The position numbers and the translations under genes are program-made. Source: Leguminivora glycinivorella (taxonomy: Eukaryota > Arthropoda > Insecta > Lepidoptera > Tortricidae). Taken from it: DNA of 64,000 nt. Below, in pieces: positions 21,499 through 32,660 of this stretch. The notes below the pieces were generated by a model. The model was not told the origin of the DNA and did no database searches. It worked only from the letters and a program-made list of their open reading frames with translations. How positions within the stretch are numbered: the first letter of the stretch is position 1; each line of letters starts with the position of its first letter. The stretch spans positions 10,037,001 through 10,101,000 of the forward strand of contig NC_062983.1 of the NCBI RefSeq assembly GCF_023078275.1, written 5' to 3'.

Positions 21499-21643
21499 TA
21501 GTCAACCAATTGGAACCCTAGGCCACTCTACAACCATGTCAAAATGACAAGCAGTTAGAAATCTCTCACAAGCTGATTACTAACGTCACTATGACATAGT
21601 TCTATAGTGGCCTAGGGTTCCAATACTTCCAATTGGTTGACTG
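21499..21643. mobile_element. MITE with TAGTCAACCAATTGGAA ends
   Basis: AGTCAACCAATTGGAACCCT at the left pairs with TTCCAATTGGTTGACT at the right, and GGAACCCTAGGCCACT pairs with AGTGGCCTAGGGTTCC. The unit is about 145 bp and flanked by TA. Confidence 0.8.
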
Positions 21644-21654
21644 TACTTAGCCAA

Positions 21655-21905
21655 GGTCACAATGGCTTACGTCTCGTAAGCGTATCGTAGCCAGCTCTCC
21701 AACGCTCTTCTGTAGGGCCAGACTGCGTTTCGCAACGTAGCCTCAACGATTTTCACTTCGGCTAGTTTCAGTTCAGGCCCCGTAGCCGAATGGCATTTCT
21801 CCGACGCGAAACGAAAACGAAACGCTAAAGGTAGTCTGGCTCTGTCGCGCCAATACGCAAGAGCGATAGAGACAGGTATAGATCTACGAGCGTTTGAGCA
21901 TTTCT
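21655..21905. repeat. TAGCCGAATGGC-family repeat
   Basis: It contains CCGTAGCCGAATGGCATTTC, CGACGCGAAACGAAAACGAA, GGTAGTCTGGCTCTGTCGCG and CCAATACGCAAGAGCGATAG. It is the best-preserved + orientation copy in the window. A less conserved related half precedes it at 21655-21770. Confidence 0.6.
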
Positions 21906-22059
21906 ATTTATTTGCCACTTTTATGAAATGTGATATTTTTGAAAAAGAATGTGGTATTTCTTTTCAGAATCACTAGCTTCTTCATCCATCCTAGTAGTTA
22001 AAAAAATTGTCCCATACGATTTTTTTAATTTTGTTACCATTTTCCGTACATGTTGTGTG

Positions 22060-22185
22060 GGGTAACAAAAGAGGAAAGTAACAAAATGTATGGAAATAAT
22101 GGGACACTTTTTGTCTCCCAGTGAGATTAAAAGTACTCATGATTCTGAGTACAATTGACTTAAAATTCCCTAAAAAGATCAGAAT
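22060..22185. repeat. Interspersed repeat, copy 2 (partner 19570-19760)
   Basis: It repeats GAGGAAAGTAACAAAATGTA, GGACACTTTTTGTCTCCCAG and ACAATTGACTTAAAATTCCC. Just upstream (21975-22060) is a partly inverted version with TTGTCCCATACGATTTTTTT. Confidence 0.6.
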
Positions 22186-22228
22186 AAGATAAATGGGAAT
22201 GAAATGCTCGTTTCGTTTCGTGAGCGTT

Positions 22229-22381
22229 CACTGAGAGAAATTTTCATTGTGAATTTAACAAGTTCGACTTGTTGCGGTTTATATATATAACTTGTTGTTT
22301 GAACCAAAGAGCACGTAGGCGCTATTTTAACCAAAAAACTTGTTGAACGAACATGAAAACTGGTTGTATTTTCTCTCAGTG
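22229..22381. mobile_element. MITE with CACTGAGAGAAA ends, nested in a TAGCCGAATGGC repeat
   Basis: CACTGAGAGAAATTTTCAT at the left pairs with TTTTCTCTCAGTG at the right over ~153 bp. The flanks (TTTCGTTTCGTGAGCGTT and GTGCCATTCGGCTACGCA) belong to the TAGCCGAATGGC family, so this unit inserted into one of its copies. Confidence 0.75.
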
Positions 22382-22664
22382 TTTGTGCCATTCGGCTACG
22401 CACCCAGGAAGGACAGTTTGTATGGGATATGGGATGATATATGAGACAAGCATAACGCATTAATGGGTATGCGGTAATTCACCATCGGTTCATAATGAGA
22501 AATGATTGCGTCTGAATGCCAGTGATAATATTTTTCAGACAAATTTAAATTAATTTATAACTCGATAATGCAGACACGGAAATGAATATTTTTTAACAAC
22601 GACTGGTGTTACACATAATTTAAGGCGCGATCGAAAACTTTAAGATACATAATCCATATCCATA

Positions 22665-22885
22665 GTAATATTATAAATGGGAAAATGTGTGTGCCTGTTT
22701 ATTTGTCCGTCTTTCACGGCAAAACGGAGCGACGTTTTGGCGTTATTTTTTAAGCGGAGATAGTTGAAGGGATGGAAAGTGATATAATGTAAGGCTACTT
22801 TTTGTCTACGGGCGGAAGTTTGTATAGAGAATAACGCAATTTTCGAATTTAATGCGAGCGAAGCCGTGGACAAAAGCTAGTATGT
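22665..22885 (+). repeat. Interspersed repeat ending GCGAGCGAAGCCGTGGACAAA, copy 2
   Basis: It follows the layout of 18090-18262: TTTGTCCGTCTTTCACGGCA, AAACGGAGCGACG, AGATAGTTGAAGGGATGGAA and GCGAGCGAAGCC, with a ~35-bp extra piece before the end. Confidence 0.7.
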
Positions 22886-23084
22886 AACAAGTATTATATT
22901 ATTTTTTTATTTATATATATTTGATGTATATTAGCATTAAGTATCTTAAAGTTCGTATCACGCCGATTCACAGTTTGTCCCTAAAAATATTTACCCACTG
23001 AAACGGACCATTTATATCATAACCACTCAATCAATCCTTTCACAAAGTTACACAACAACATTCTATAGTGTCGTCACCACTCCG

Positions 23085-23240
23085 GTTTATCGATAGCGAT
23101 CATTTTTTCGATAGCAGCCGAACACTGAACAATATGGCCGGTGATTTACGCTTCGCTCGGTCCGAATCCACGATATGGCTTTTGTTTCGCCGCGTCTTAT
23201 CGCGGGGAGATGGGATACTAGCTATTTTGTTGGAATAAAA
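23085..23240 (+). promoter_or_regulatory. DRE-containing, CpG-richer promoter-like patch
   Basis: TTTATCGATAGCGATCATTT contains TATCGATA, the DRE motif of many insect housekeeping core promoters, and TTTTCGATAGC follows nearby. Downstream is a CpG-rich stretch with an ATG at 23134 (AATATGGCCGGTGATT) opening a 34-codon frame to 23238. This resembles the 5' end of a constitutive gene, but no further exon is identifiable on either strand, so it may be a detached or decayed promoter. Confidence 0.3.
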
Positions 23241-23905
23241 GCGAGAAAAGTTATTGGATAGATAGAAAGTTTCTTTAGTACGATGTGTTTAGATTTAAAT
23301 CAAGGATCTTTAAATGATGTATAGCCAGGAATTTTGAAAAACATCTGATTCCGCGGTAACTATAGAGTTGACTAAACAAACACTGATAGAGGCATGTCAT
23401 CTAGTTAACAGTTTCAAATTTTTGTGACAATGTTTTTCTTTTGCTATGTAAATCAAACGCCTTCACTTTAGTTAAATCAAATTGGTGCACATGTCTTAAA
23501 CAATTATGTCCAATATTATATATATACCTAAATATAATACGGATTAGCTTATTCATCCATCTGTATCATATCGTAATGACAAGCACTATTTGAATATGGC
23601 AGTAAGGACCACAAATTCTCTCGTTAAATTAATTTTAATATCCAGTATTGAATACCATTATATTATTTCAAACCTGTGTTATTTCATATTCAAATAGATA
23701 ACCCGGCCCTGCCGCGCCAAACCCGGATACTGTCATCGATATTTTAAATAAAATTTATCGCAGGCAGCTTTACACTACTGTTGCCATGGCCCGACAAAAT
23801 ATTTAAACATTAGCACTATATGGTGTTACCACAGATCTTAGGTTGAACTAGATGCGTAACCTAGGGATGAAAAAATGAATGAGGTACATTATGATTATTT
23901 TTGAT
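23240..23905. other. Intergenic, nothing recognised
   Basis: AT-rich sequence, apart from a short GC-rich patch near 23700 (ACCCGGCCCTGCCGCGCCAA) that I cannot assign. Confidence 0.45.
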
Positions 23906-23909
23906 TATG

Positions 23910-24065
23910 TTTTTTTTTATTTCCGCTACCCAAAGGTTGTCTGGTCGAGATCGCTCTTTTGCGATAAGACCGCATGTTGTCTGCCTCTATTTATAATAAT
24001 TTGTTTTGTCTCCACTGTATCTTTTGCTGAGGTGTGCCAATAAAGAGTATTCTATCTATCTATCT
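23910..24065 (+). mobile_element. Non-LTR retrotransposon 3' tail, (TCTA)n end
   Basis: Nearly the same as 5480-5660: AAGGTTGTCTGGTCGAGATC, GCGATAAGACCGC, TGTGCCAATAAAGAGTATTC, then TCTA repeats. Confidence 0.75.
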
Positions 24066-24099
24066 CATTGGCCTTTGACATCAATTACTTATATGATGT

Positions 24100-24335
24100 A
24101 TTAAGCAGCGTCCGTAAGATTGCGGCACTTATGCAAATGATTGGTAAGTCCGATGCGAGAGCGGCAGCCGCGGCCGCACAACTGGCAGGAGAATATCATG
24201 CCAGGTGACGAAGGTGGGAAATGAGCGCGTTGGTGTCTCAGTTCTCGCCTAGTGTGGAGAAGGTCTTCCTCCAGTGGTCGTGGTCTTCAGCCTTCTTTTC
24301 CCAAGCGTTGGGATCGATCCGGAATGATAGCATGT
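24100..24335 (-). pseudogene. LINE C-terminal remnant with Cys/His knuckle
   Basis: Minus-strand translation gives IDPNAWEKKAEDHDHWRKTF and, after stops and a frameshift, CQLCGRGCRSRIGLTNHLHK followed by CR. The C-x2-C-x3-C...H...C pattern after a W..KA.D...WR helix is the end of several LINE ORF2 proteins. A second relic of this domain is at 29395-29470. Confidence 0.55.
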
Positions 24336-24359
24336 CTCGTTTTACACTATCCTAATTAA

Positions 24360-24384
24360 GATAAGATAAGATAAGATAAGATAA
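24360..24384 (+). repeat. (AAGAT)n microsatellite
   Basis: About five AAGAT units, followed at about 24460-24480 by a short (TCTA)n tract. Confidence 0.9.
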
Positions 24385-24389
24385 TCATT

Positions 24390-25500
24390 TATTTGTTTGC
24401 TACAATACACACCAAAATTAAACAATTAAAACAAAAAATTAATTAGGTAGATAGTGCGATCGATCTATCTATCTATCTATTATTACACTATGATGTTGAG
24501 TTCTACAAATATCCACTGAACACGCCTACCATATATAACCGGTGGACACTCTATTTAATAATGCAAACATTGTAAAATATGAAAAAAAAGGGACGAGGGA
24601 AGGAAAGGGAGGGAGATTTGCCCCGCTATACCATACGTAGAATTTCACTCGACAGCGTCTTTAGATAACTCGAATTAGGTAAATTAAGGATGTTAACTTT
24701 GTAACTATTTTTGGTTGGTAGTACAAGGAGTTTTGCATGGGTAAGGATTCCTATTTTTGTTTTCAATATTTGAATAGGTAGTTATAATTTATACAGTACG
24801 TCCGTAATAAAATCCAATTATCCTATATTCAGTAAAATCACAATGCACGATTCTTCAATAACCTCACTCAAGAAATTAACCACTTTATGCACTAGTACAG
24901 GCAAAAAGCACCATCTGTCCTAAAATAATATTGTTTGCTGTCTCTGGTTCGGGCATTTACCAAAAATATTTTTAAGGTAGGTAAATTTTATGTTTTTCCT
25001 ACTCAGAAACAAGAGATTCACGATCCCTTTCGATCTAGAACAAAAAGCAAGAGACAAAAAATGGTCCCAAAATTTTCTATTAATTTGCATACTTTCCACT
25101 TTGTAACCACAAGTGTTTGAGACATGGTAACTAAAAAAAAATGTGACGCTTTTATCCGCCTAGTAGGATGAAAAGGGCTCGTAATTCGGAATAGGAAAAA
25201 CATTAAATTTACCTACTTTAGAAAAAACAGTTTTTGAATCTTTTTTCGCGAAAATGCCCGTTCACTATCATAGTCTGTAGACCTGTGTAACTTTAGTATA
25301 ACAATATGTGCACCTACAAGTCGCCGAGTCTCTTGTGATATTCAACATTTGTTTTATCGGAGAGCTATATCTCGTGGTAGAGCGCCTGGCCAAAGGCCGT
25401 TAGGGTCAGTTGAGGTCAAAATAGTGGGACAGTAGTCATAAAGTGCAATATTTGAAATAGTAACATTCACATAATATATTATATTTTTAGCAGGTTGTTT
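24390..25500. other. Intergenic; possible tRNA-like SINE head near 25370-25420
   Basis: No gene is seen. CTCGTGGTAGAGCGCCTGGC resembles an A box of a tRNA-derived SINE, but no B box follows at the right distance. About 25120-25200 shows weak resemblance to the 19570/22060 repeat. Confidence 0.4.
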
Positions 25501-25502
25501 GT

Positions 25503-25890
25503 ATACACCGTGTTTTTTTTTTGTTTTCCGTTAAATTCGACACGCAGTTGGGTTCATTATCAGGAACCACCCTGTATATAGCTTTTTGTTAAATTCGACA
25601 AAAAAAATTTTTTTTTTCGTTTCCATACATAATAAATGGATTAATTAGTGTGAGAGGACCTTAATCATAATATTAAAGTCATTGTCAAATGTTTGACGGC
25701 ACATGTCAAAACAAATAACATTAGGAAGTGGTAAGGAATGTCACACACGTGTTCAGTAATTAAATTAATTTTCTTAATAATTCGATAACCGTAAGAGTTA
25801 AGAGGCTAGTTTCTTAGAGAAATTGATTGTATTTGAACTAAAGAATCTTCCCTTAATGTTAACGGAATTCAATAAAAACAGGGTGTATAA
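25503..25890. mobile_element. Inverted-repeat element with ATACACC.TGTTTTT ends, copy 1
   Basis: The left end ATACACCGTGTTTTTTTTTT with TTCCGTTAAATTCGACACG pairs with the right end GTTAACGGAA...AACAGGGTGTAT. Internal words ACGGCACATGTCAAAACAAA and TAACATTAGGAA recur in the second copy (35414-35692). It is non-coding. Confidence 0.7.
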
Positions 25891-25899
25891 ATAACGTAT

Positions 25900-26640
25900 T
25901 CCAGCATATATTACTTTACCCACTTAGTATGTTGTAAAATAAATAATATCTAAAATTGGATACCTATCTGTTTTTTTAAGTGGCTTTAAAAAATAACATG
26001 GTGTCAAATAATATTTAAACCACACTTACAATTTGCAGCCTTCAAAAAAATTAACCTGATTCTTTTAAATTCTGAAAATTAATAATAAACTGTAAACTGT
26101 ATCTAAATAAACTACACTTCTTCTAAAAGAACCCTTACACTTCCACACAAAGACCATTGCCACTAACTAGATATTAAAACATTCCTCTGAATGGCGGCCG
26201 CGTTCTTGCTTAAATAAATGATTCATTTGCGCCCTCTAAATTTTCCGCCTTCTTACTGACACTGGAAGCCCAGACACTCAGTTTGTGTGAAAGTCGACGC
26301 CGAATGGCATCTTGGGCACTTCAGGAGACGAAGTTATTGTCGTTGCCACATTGCGCACATACTAAAGTTTGACGTCATAATAAAAATACGTCGAAGAAGA
26401 AAATAAGTACGCTGTATGTTTCAAACCGTTTTTATAGTCTAAGTTATCTATAACTTATGTGCATAATCATAAATACATATGTAACATTGATTTTTTGCAC
26501 ACTGTTAAATTAAAAAATGCTGACACTATGAAAGTAAGTCTCATCTGCAGAATGCCAAGTGACGGCAAAATCGTAGCAGTCTTGCCTATAGCTCCTGAGA
26601 TCTCGTAATGAGCATATTATAAAGGAATACAGGATGTAAG
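25900..26640. other. Intergenic, nothing recognised
   Basis: AT-rich sequence with a short GC-richer patch around 26180-26340. No supportable feature. Confidence 0.45.
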
Positions 26641-26709
26641 AGAGCTAAACAGTGTGGAACTGTTTAGAGGCGATTTCGGGGCGCAAAAAAAAATTTCGAA
26701 TATGGTTAA

Positions 26710-26992
26710 CCGGGCCATTTTTTTCAAAGTTGTCCACCCCACTTTTTTGTAACATGGCTATTTTTTAGGTGATTACTACTTACTCAGAATCGCGAGGTCT
26801 TTCGAAAAAAATGCCCCAAGATCTCCATACATTTTTCAAACTTTCAACAAAAAAAAAATGGTAACGGAATGGGAAAAAACCTTGGGACACTTTTTTTCTC
26901 CTATTAGGATTGAAAAATGAGGCGATTCTGAATGGAAACCACATAAAAAGTTCCAAATCCAAAAAAGTGGACAACTTTGAAAAAAAATGGCG
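26710..26992. repeat. Inverted-repeat unit around a T-rich core
   Basis: GGCCATTTTTTTCAAAGTTG with TCCACCCCACTTTTTTG on the left pairs with CAAAAAAGTGGACAACTTTG and AAAAAAAATGGCGC on the right. The middle (26800-26950) resembles the 19570/22060 repeats. The 168-codon minus-strand frame here crosses repeat boundaries and is not supported as a gene. Confidence 0.5.
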
Positions 26993-27218
26993 CAACCGTC
27001 CATGGTCGGCAAAGTACGGCCCTTTGGCCTACTCCAGCCGGCGAAAGGACTTGATCCGGCGCGCCATCGGTCGTTTAAAATAGTGCGTGATATGGCAAGC
27101 ACTGTAGTAAAAACCCATTTTTGGTGTAAATCTGGCCCGCTTCTAAATTCCTTAAAATGGCCCGCAAATGAGAAAAGTTTGCCTATCACTGGTACAACAA
27201 TTTCTCTACTCATTTTTA

Positions 27219-28056
27219 GGGTTCCGTACCAAAAAGGTACAACATGAACCCTTATGGTGCGACTCTGTCCGTCTGTCACATTCCTAAATATCTCGAGAAT
27301 TACTAGTGCTATCAACTTGAAATTTGGAATAGTTGTGAACATTGTGAACCTCTACAAATAGAAGGTAATTTTTTTTTAATTTATTAATTTTAATTGTAGA
27401 AAATGGCCAAAATGAAAGGGGGGCAAACTGTAAATTTCAAGTTACTAGGTCAAGTGGGGTATCGTTAGAAAGAGCTCAAATTGAACGTAAATAAACTATT
27501 TTTTATAATTTTTTTGTTGTGGAAAAAAAAAGAATTTTGAAGGAAAATGTAAAAAAAAAAATACCGCCCCCCCCTTATCTTCGAAGTTTACCACAGAAAA
27601 ATTATGAAAATTTTAGGAAACATTGGTTTTATGCTAAATATTACAAGAAAAATATAATCGTGTTTGTATCTTGAAAAATTTTTTTTTATTCACAAAAAAC
27701 TTTTTAGATTTTTACTTTTAATTTACCCACCTTTGCGGATGTATATAGTACTTCAAATTAATACGAGATGTTACGTAAATCATCTTCTTTCCAATAAAGT
27801 AAAAATTGTTTAAATCGGTTAACATTATAAAGAATAATCCCTGAAAAACCAACATACTATGGTCGCGCAAATTAGTTAGCGAATTCACCGAGAGATGGCG
27901 CTATACACAATAATACTCATTAGTACCTATACTTTTGTCTTCTAGTCAAGTTGTTAGAGTTATGTGAAAACATGAGATTATTTTATCTGGAGAGTTTGAA
28001 AGTTTGTACGGAACCCTCGGTGGGCAAGTCCGACTCGCACTTGACCGGTTTTTTCT
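27219..28056 (-). mobile_element. GGGTTCCGTAC-ended repeat, long member
   Basis: On the minus strand it starts AAAAAACCGGTCAAGTGCGA, GTCGGACTTGCCCACCGAGG, GTTCCGTAC and ends GGTACGGAACCCT. The CCGGYCAAG head and GGGTTCCGTA...ACGGAACCCT ends match the elements at 48541-49088, 60560-61161 and 61919-62467. The body differs and is AT-rich. It is a very common lepidopteran element type. Confidence 0.65.
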
Positions 28057-28139
28057 TTAAGAAAATCCCTACACTAAAGAAAACTGGTTCACCTTTAGAA
28101 ATTCACTAGCTAGCAACGAGAATAAGAGCCCAGTAATGA

Positions 28140-28600
28140 CGTTTACGGCTACAATGACGCCGTAAACGAAGCCAAGTCTGTAATGGCTTTAAAGGCCGCT
28201 TCACACTCACCTGCGCTAGCTACGGCTACGGTATTGATAGGTAATCGATTTTGTATTATCGGAGCTACTTTAATGGCTAAAATAGCGTGAACAATGTAGC
28301 TGCGTTGGCTCTGCAGACCTTGCATTTTTGCCGTCTCCAAAATGTATTTTATGCCGTCCAGAATTACCTACAAGAGGGAAATAAAAGTTGTTAACAAAAT
28401 AATTGTGACCTCTAGAGGATCAGAAACAAAGATCTTTGGTAACGATTGCTCATTGGTCCAAACCGGCAGATCGTGGAACGTGAAAATTATTGTATCGTTC
28501 CCTAATTCGATGCATGAGGATCCTATTCTCAGTTTGTTATTTAATCACTTTTAAATTTCACTTTCAAGTTATTTAATTGAAAATTAAAAACATAGTTACC
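28140..28600. other. Intergenic, nothing recognised
   Basis: Short open frames on both strands without domain signs. Confidence 0.4.
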
Positions 28601-28607
28601 GTACTCA

Positions 28608-28913
28608 AATAATGTTTTTAAAGTCACATACGGGTCGAACGCGATCAATTAACATTATTTTACCTTTTTCCCAACGTTTCGGCCAGGTTGCACTGGCCAT
28701 GGTCGCGGAAGACTGACGTCCCAGCAAAGTGTCACCGCAGATGTAAACACCACAAAACTACCCGATATTAATTTAAGTATATAAATGTTCGGGGTAGACA
28801 AGTAAATATAATCTACCCGCTTTTAGTTAATGTTTACCTCGCCGAATCATTGGGGAAAAAGATAAAATAATGTTAATTAATCGCGTTCGACCTTTATGTG
28901 ACTTTAAATAATG
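28608..28913. mobile_element. MITE with ~60-bp terminal inverted repeats
   Basis: AAAGTCACATACGGGTCGAA with CGCGATCAATTAACATTATT pairs with AATAATGTTAATTAATCGCG and TTCGACCTTTATGTGACTTT. The centre includes TTTCGGCCAGGTTGCACTGG. It is a known type of lepidopteran hairpin repeat. Confidence 0.8.
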
Positions 28914-29223
28914 TGGATGATGTTCTCTTTTGCTCATCGAGAAATTAAAAATAATATTAAAATAAAATTAGATGGTAGGGGACCGGCTTAATATCGCAAA
29001 TAAGGCCCTTAATTATGGACCTGCATATTAAAAATTCAGACTCTGGATAATAACATAAAGTCAGGAGGATAAAGAAGTGTAATGAATGAATAAGCAGTTA
29101 CTTTTTTATGCGAATGGCCGATGAAAAGAAGTCTTGTTCATTTGGGTTTACGTAAATTATTTTTGCGTTAGATGATACAATTTTACTTAAGATTTAGGTT
29201 TTTAGGAATGCGAAATTTGCAGT

Positions 29224-29669
29224 AGGGTGAATCAACTTTTTCTTTTCTGTTATTGCCATGGTTACGGTCCCCTGAGTCACGCTGGTTTTATACAAAATTC
29301 ATCATCATCATTGGTCACAGCATCTTTCCAAATGATAGTTGCAGCACTTGCAGCGACTAAGTAAGAGTTAGGTATTCAGAGTAGGCAGTCTACAGCCTAC
29401 ATCGGTTATGATGGCTGTACAAGCCAATGGCGGATCGGCATTTTCTGCCGCATCGATCACAAATGTACAAAGTTATGCTACTGAAATTATGCAAGCATGC
29501 ATGGTAGAACATGTTTGTAGGTGGCAAATTAAGGAAAGGACTTGTTAAAACCAGAAAAATGCATGTTTGCATAGTTTAAGTTTAAGTAAGCATATATTTG
29601 CATAAAACCAACGTGACTCAGGAGACCGTAACGATAGCAATAACAGGCAAGAAAAAGTTGATCCACCCA
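29224..29669. mobile_element. Inverted-repeat element enclosing a LINE relic
   Basis: GGGTGAATCAACTTTTTCTT on the left pairs with AAGAAAAAGTTGATCCACCC on the right. The pairing extends ~70 bp (CGTGACTCAGGAGACCGTAA against TTACGGTCCCCTGAGTCACG). The interior holds the Cys/His relic at 29395-29470. Confidence 0.8.
29390..29475 (-). pseudogene. LINE Cys/His-knuckle relic
   Basis: Minus-strand translation YICDRCGRKCRSAIGLYSHH followed by NRC matches the CQLCGRGCRSRIGLTNH relic at 24100-24335. It is the end of a LINE ORF2. Everything upstream of the knuckle is unrelated AT-rich sequence. Confidence 0.55.
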
Positions 29670-29879
29670 TTAGGATCATTTTGAAGACAGGTTAACTAGG
29701 AAAACTGCTTGATTACTTATAAAAAATAAAGTTTCAGTAAATGAATTGCGGCAATTTTCGCGCTCCGTAGCGCATCGTAGTAAAGATGTATTCCGCTCTA
29801 ATTGGGGTTTTTTCTGATCAAATATAACTCTACTTGTGACAGACTATACTTGTGACAGAACGCAACATGTGAAGCTATC

Positions 29880-30130
29880 GTCACACCTCGGACAATGGCG
29901 ACAAATATATAAAAGAGGCGTGTTCCTACGCACACAGTCTAAGATCGTATAGGTGAACGCGTACCATGCTTGTATGAGTGAGATATGACAGGTCGACTGG
30001 TCGCGTTGTTGACAGACGTTAACTGTGAGGTAACCGAGAGCGGGTGGACCGTCGGCGGCACTTTCAGCGGGGAGCGGGAGTGGCCATACTGTACGATAGT
30101 ACTCTTTAATATACTGTGCTATCGTAGAAT
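29880..30130 (+). repeat. Promoter-like repeat family, copy 2
   Basis: Partner of 1740-2010. A strong TATA box, TATATAAAAG at 29906-29915, lies about 26 bp before CACACAGTCTAAG, so promoter spacing is kept in both copies. Downstream both share GAGTGAGATATGACAGGT, TGTGAGGTAACCGAGAG and GGGGAGCGGGAGTGGCCATA. Confidence 0.5.
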
Positions 30131-30134
30131 GTCT

Positions 30135-30700
30135 CAAACATTTCAACAAGAGTTAAACACAAGTAATCGTAGTAAAAACTTTCAAAGCGTACATATGTTT
30201 CACAGTATACCGTGTTGCTTCAATATTGGTGTAGCTGATCAACAGTGTCAGCTGCAGCGCCGAAGTTTAATAAGGATACGAACTTATCAATTGGGGAACA
30301 AGTGGCTGCATGCGGTGTGGGAAGTTATCTAGAGGATATATGTATGGTGCAAAATAGGATTATTGATTATTATCATTTATTTTAACGATGATGACGGATG
30401 ACACCCATACATTGTCAATCCTACATAATTATTATTAACTTGCGGGGCAAGCACGTAGATTTGGAAACTCCAAAGTGGCGGGTGTGCATCAAATGGACCA
30501 TACAGAATAAAAATGCAAACGCGATTTTTCCATATAGAAGAAATTCTACTGAGAAAGGACACATTGGTACAGTTTCCTCTCAGTATTCCATAGGGTTTGA
30601 TGACTCGGTCGAGTCTTAAGGGGTTGAAACCCCTGACCATAGCGTAGCATAGGTACTTATATTTTGATGAAGTTAATCTTAAGAGATAGTCAAATGACTA
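30135..30700. other. Intergenic, nothing recognised
   Basis: Short frames only. AAGGGGTTGAAACCCCT at about 30618-30634 is a small hairpin of unknown meaning. Confidence 0.4.
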
Positions 30701-30703
30701 GTG

Positions 30704-30821
30704 TAATGTCACGCTATTATGCTATATACATTGGGTTGGCTCGCCAATACACACCGCACGTCCGTCCTCTATCTCGCTCGGACACCGACTGCCATATGTA
30801 CTCGAGACACCTATACACTAC
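30704..30821 (+). repeat. 118-bp repeat, copy 1 (identical to 36841-36958)
   Basis: From TAATGTCACGCTATTATGCT to CTATACACTAC the sequence is identical, as far as I can read, to 36841-36958 in the same orientation. Flanks differ completely. The core (ACACCGCACGTCCGTCCTCT, CTCGCTCGGACACCGACTGC) is GC-richer than its surroundings. The family is unknown to me. Confidence 0.85.
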
Positions 30822-30889
30822 ATCCCTTTCTTGTTTTATTTTTTTTATTTATAAATATTTAAATAATAGGTCAATTTAGTTTTAATTCA

Positions 30890-31430
30890 ACTACTTGCCA
30901 TGCTGTGCCGTGTATCTTTTTTTTTTGTAATGTACTACGTTTATTCTAATTGTCTGCCCACTTTCGTCATTCCTAACTTGATAATCTCCGTCTTTACCAC
31001 TTAGTACTGTATGTGAAGTAGTGTTATAATTAGGGATTAATTTTCTATCTTTAGTCATATGTTTAGGATATTCCGGTCTGAGGGTTGACTCAGAGCGGAC
31101 GCTGCACCACCACCTGCAGTGTATCCTCAAACATACTTGTGTGTTTTATTAACTACAATTCCTAGATGTCAGTCTCATTCTTTCTTCTTTAAATCTGTTA
31201 CCTTTTTCAATTCAGACTGTTTTGAAAACTAGATTAGTACTTTTTTTTTAATATTTATATACATATATGAGTGTTTTTTTTTCTTCAATAGCATACAATA
31301 TAATTGTACAATGCAAGCATCGCTCATTTCTCGCGTCAGCATTAAAATTAATATAATTATGACTTGATTAGAATTGCTTTGCATTGCTTGATTGCATTTG
31401 CATGCATTTAGTTATGTTTTATTGCAAATA
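30890..31430. other. Intergenic, nothing recognised
   Basis: AT-rich. The minus-strand frame at 30891-31130 shows no recognisable domain. Confidence 0.4.
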
Positions 31431-31435
31431 AATAA

Positions 31436-31458
31436 TGATTGATTGATTGATTGATTGC
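31436..31458 (+). repeat. (TGAT)n microsatellite
   Basis: Five to six TGAT units, preceded by TGCAAATAAATAA, so probably a retroelement tail. Confidence 0.8.
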
Positions 31459-31834
31459 TGTATTTGCGATTACGCTATACATCGATTTATGCATTAGTTT
31501 ACGTTTATACGTGCTCCTAGCTAGTACTCAGTATACATTGGTTATCAACAAATTTATAAGTGTATCAAAAATCAGTGTTTCTATCAAGACTACAATCAAC
31601 CATCAAGAATTATATCATCTAAGGTGTACGGCTCGTACAATAATATTTCACTAATTTCATACCTTTTCATGATTTACATTTTTTTAATAGGTCGCTTGTC
31701 AGGCGTCTAATGTATATTAGGTAATTATTGATGATAACTGATTGTATCGGCCCTATACTTCATTATATGCACCTATTACTGCTAGTAACTAGTAAATAGT
31801 ACATATAAGTATTTCGTTATAGAACCTAATGTAT

Positions 31835-31950
31835 CTGGAGCCTCGTCTGCCGACAAACCATACTCTGGTTTGGCAGAAGATAAATTTAGTTGTAAGTTTA
31901 GTTTTTGAATAAACATTTATTTCATTTTATTTCATTTTCATTTCATCTAA
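31835..31950 (+). mobile_element. LINE 3' tail with ATTTCATTTT repeats
   Basis: GAGCCTCGTCTGCCGACAAA, then CTGGTTTGGCAGAAG and a (TTTCATTTTA)n tail, looks like the end of a lepidopteran non-LTR element. TGCCGACAAACCATACT and GGTTTGGCA can form a stem. Confidence 0.55.
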
Positions 31951-31954
31951 TGCA

Positions 31955-32480
31955 ATTCCTAATACTTACGGATATTATAATGTTTAGTTAGATCTACCTA
32001 CTCATAAATTTAATTATAAATTGCAGTGCATAGTTATTAATCTTTTACTGTCTCCTGTTTTTTTTTCTGGATCGAAAGGGCTCGTGATTCATTGCATTGT
32101 AATACATAGAGATACTATATAGAATATGCATTAAAATCCGATTCAGGGTCACGTATCCACTTTATCGTTTTATTGATTTTGTTTCATCATGGTCAGCTTT
32201 CTTTCTCGTAGATACTTTGTACCACACAAAGTAATCAACGATTAATTTTCTAAAATAGATAGTTGTTCATATACTATTTAAGAAGTGCTTACCCAATTGA
32301 CCCAATTATACTAACATCCGATTTATATCTACACAGTATGTATATATCTTAGATAACACTTTTCTTTTAAAGTATTTTATCAACATCTTTTTTTTATTAT
32401 TATTATCTCTTTATCTATCTTAAGATCTTAACTCTTAGGCTAGGCTATTTTATAATATGATTATTAAAGAAATTACAAAA
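31955..32480. other. Intergenic, nothing recognised
   Basis: AT-rich, with T-tracts near 32390 and 32485. Confidence 0.4.
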
Positions 32481-32484
32481 CCAC

Positions 32485-32660
32485 TTTTTTTTTTTTTGGC
32501 TGATTGGCGATTGACCTTAGTCACACCTGATGGAAGGTGAAGACATAGTCGAAGATGGAGCTCACCGACTCAGTAATATAGCATATTCACTTTTATCTTA
32601 AAGAGACCGACGTCGTATTTTTCTGGGAACATCTATGGTGGGAGTGCATTCCATTCCTTT
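32485..32660 (+). mobile_element. Degenerate interspersed repeat (related to the 1-200 type)
   Basis: After a T-tract come GCTGATTGGCGATTGACC, CACACCTGATGGAAGGTGAA, GACATAGTCGAAGATGGAGC and GTGCATTCCATTCCTTTG. The order of words follows the family at 39960-40200. Confidence 0.45.

Noticed and set aside
26836..27342. 168-codon minus-strand frame
   Set aside because: It spans the boundary between two different interspersed repeats and shows no domain or conserved motif.
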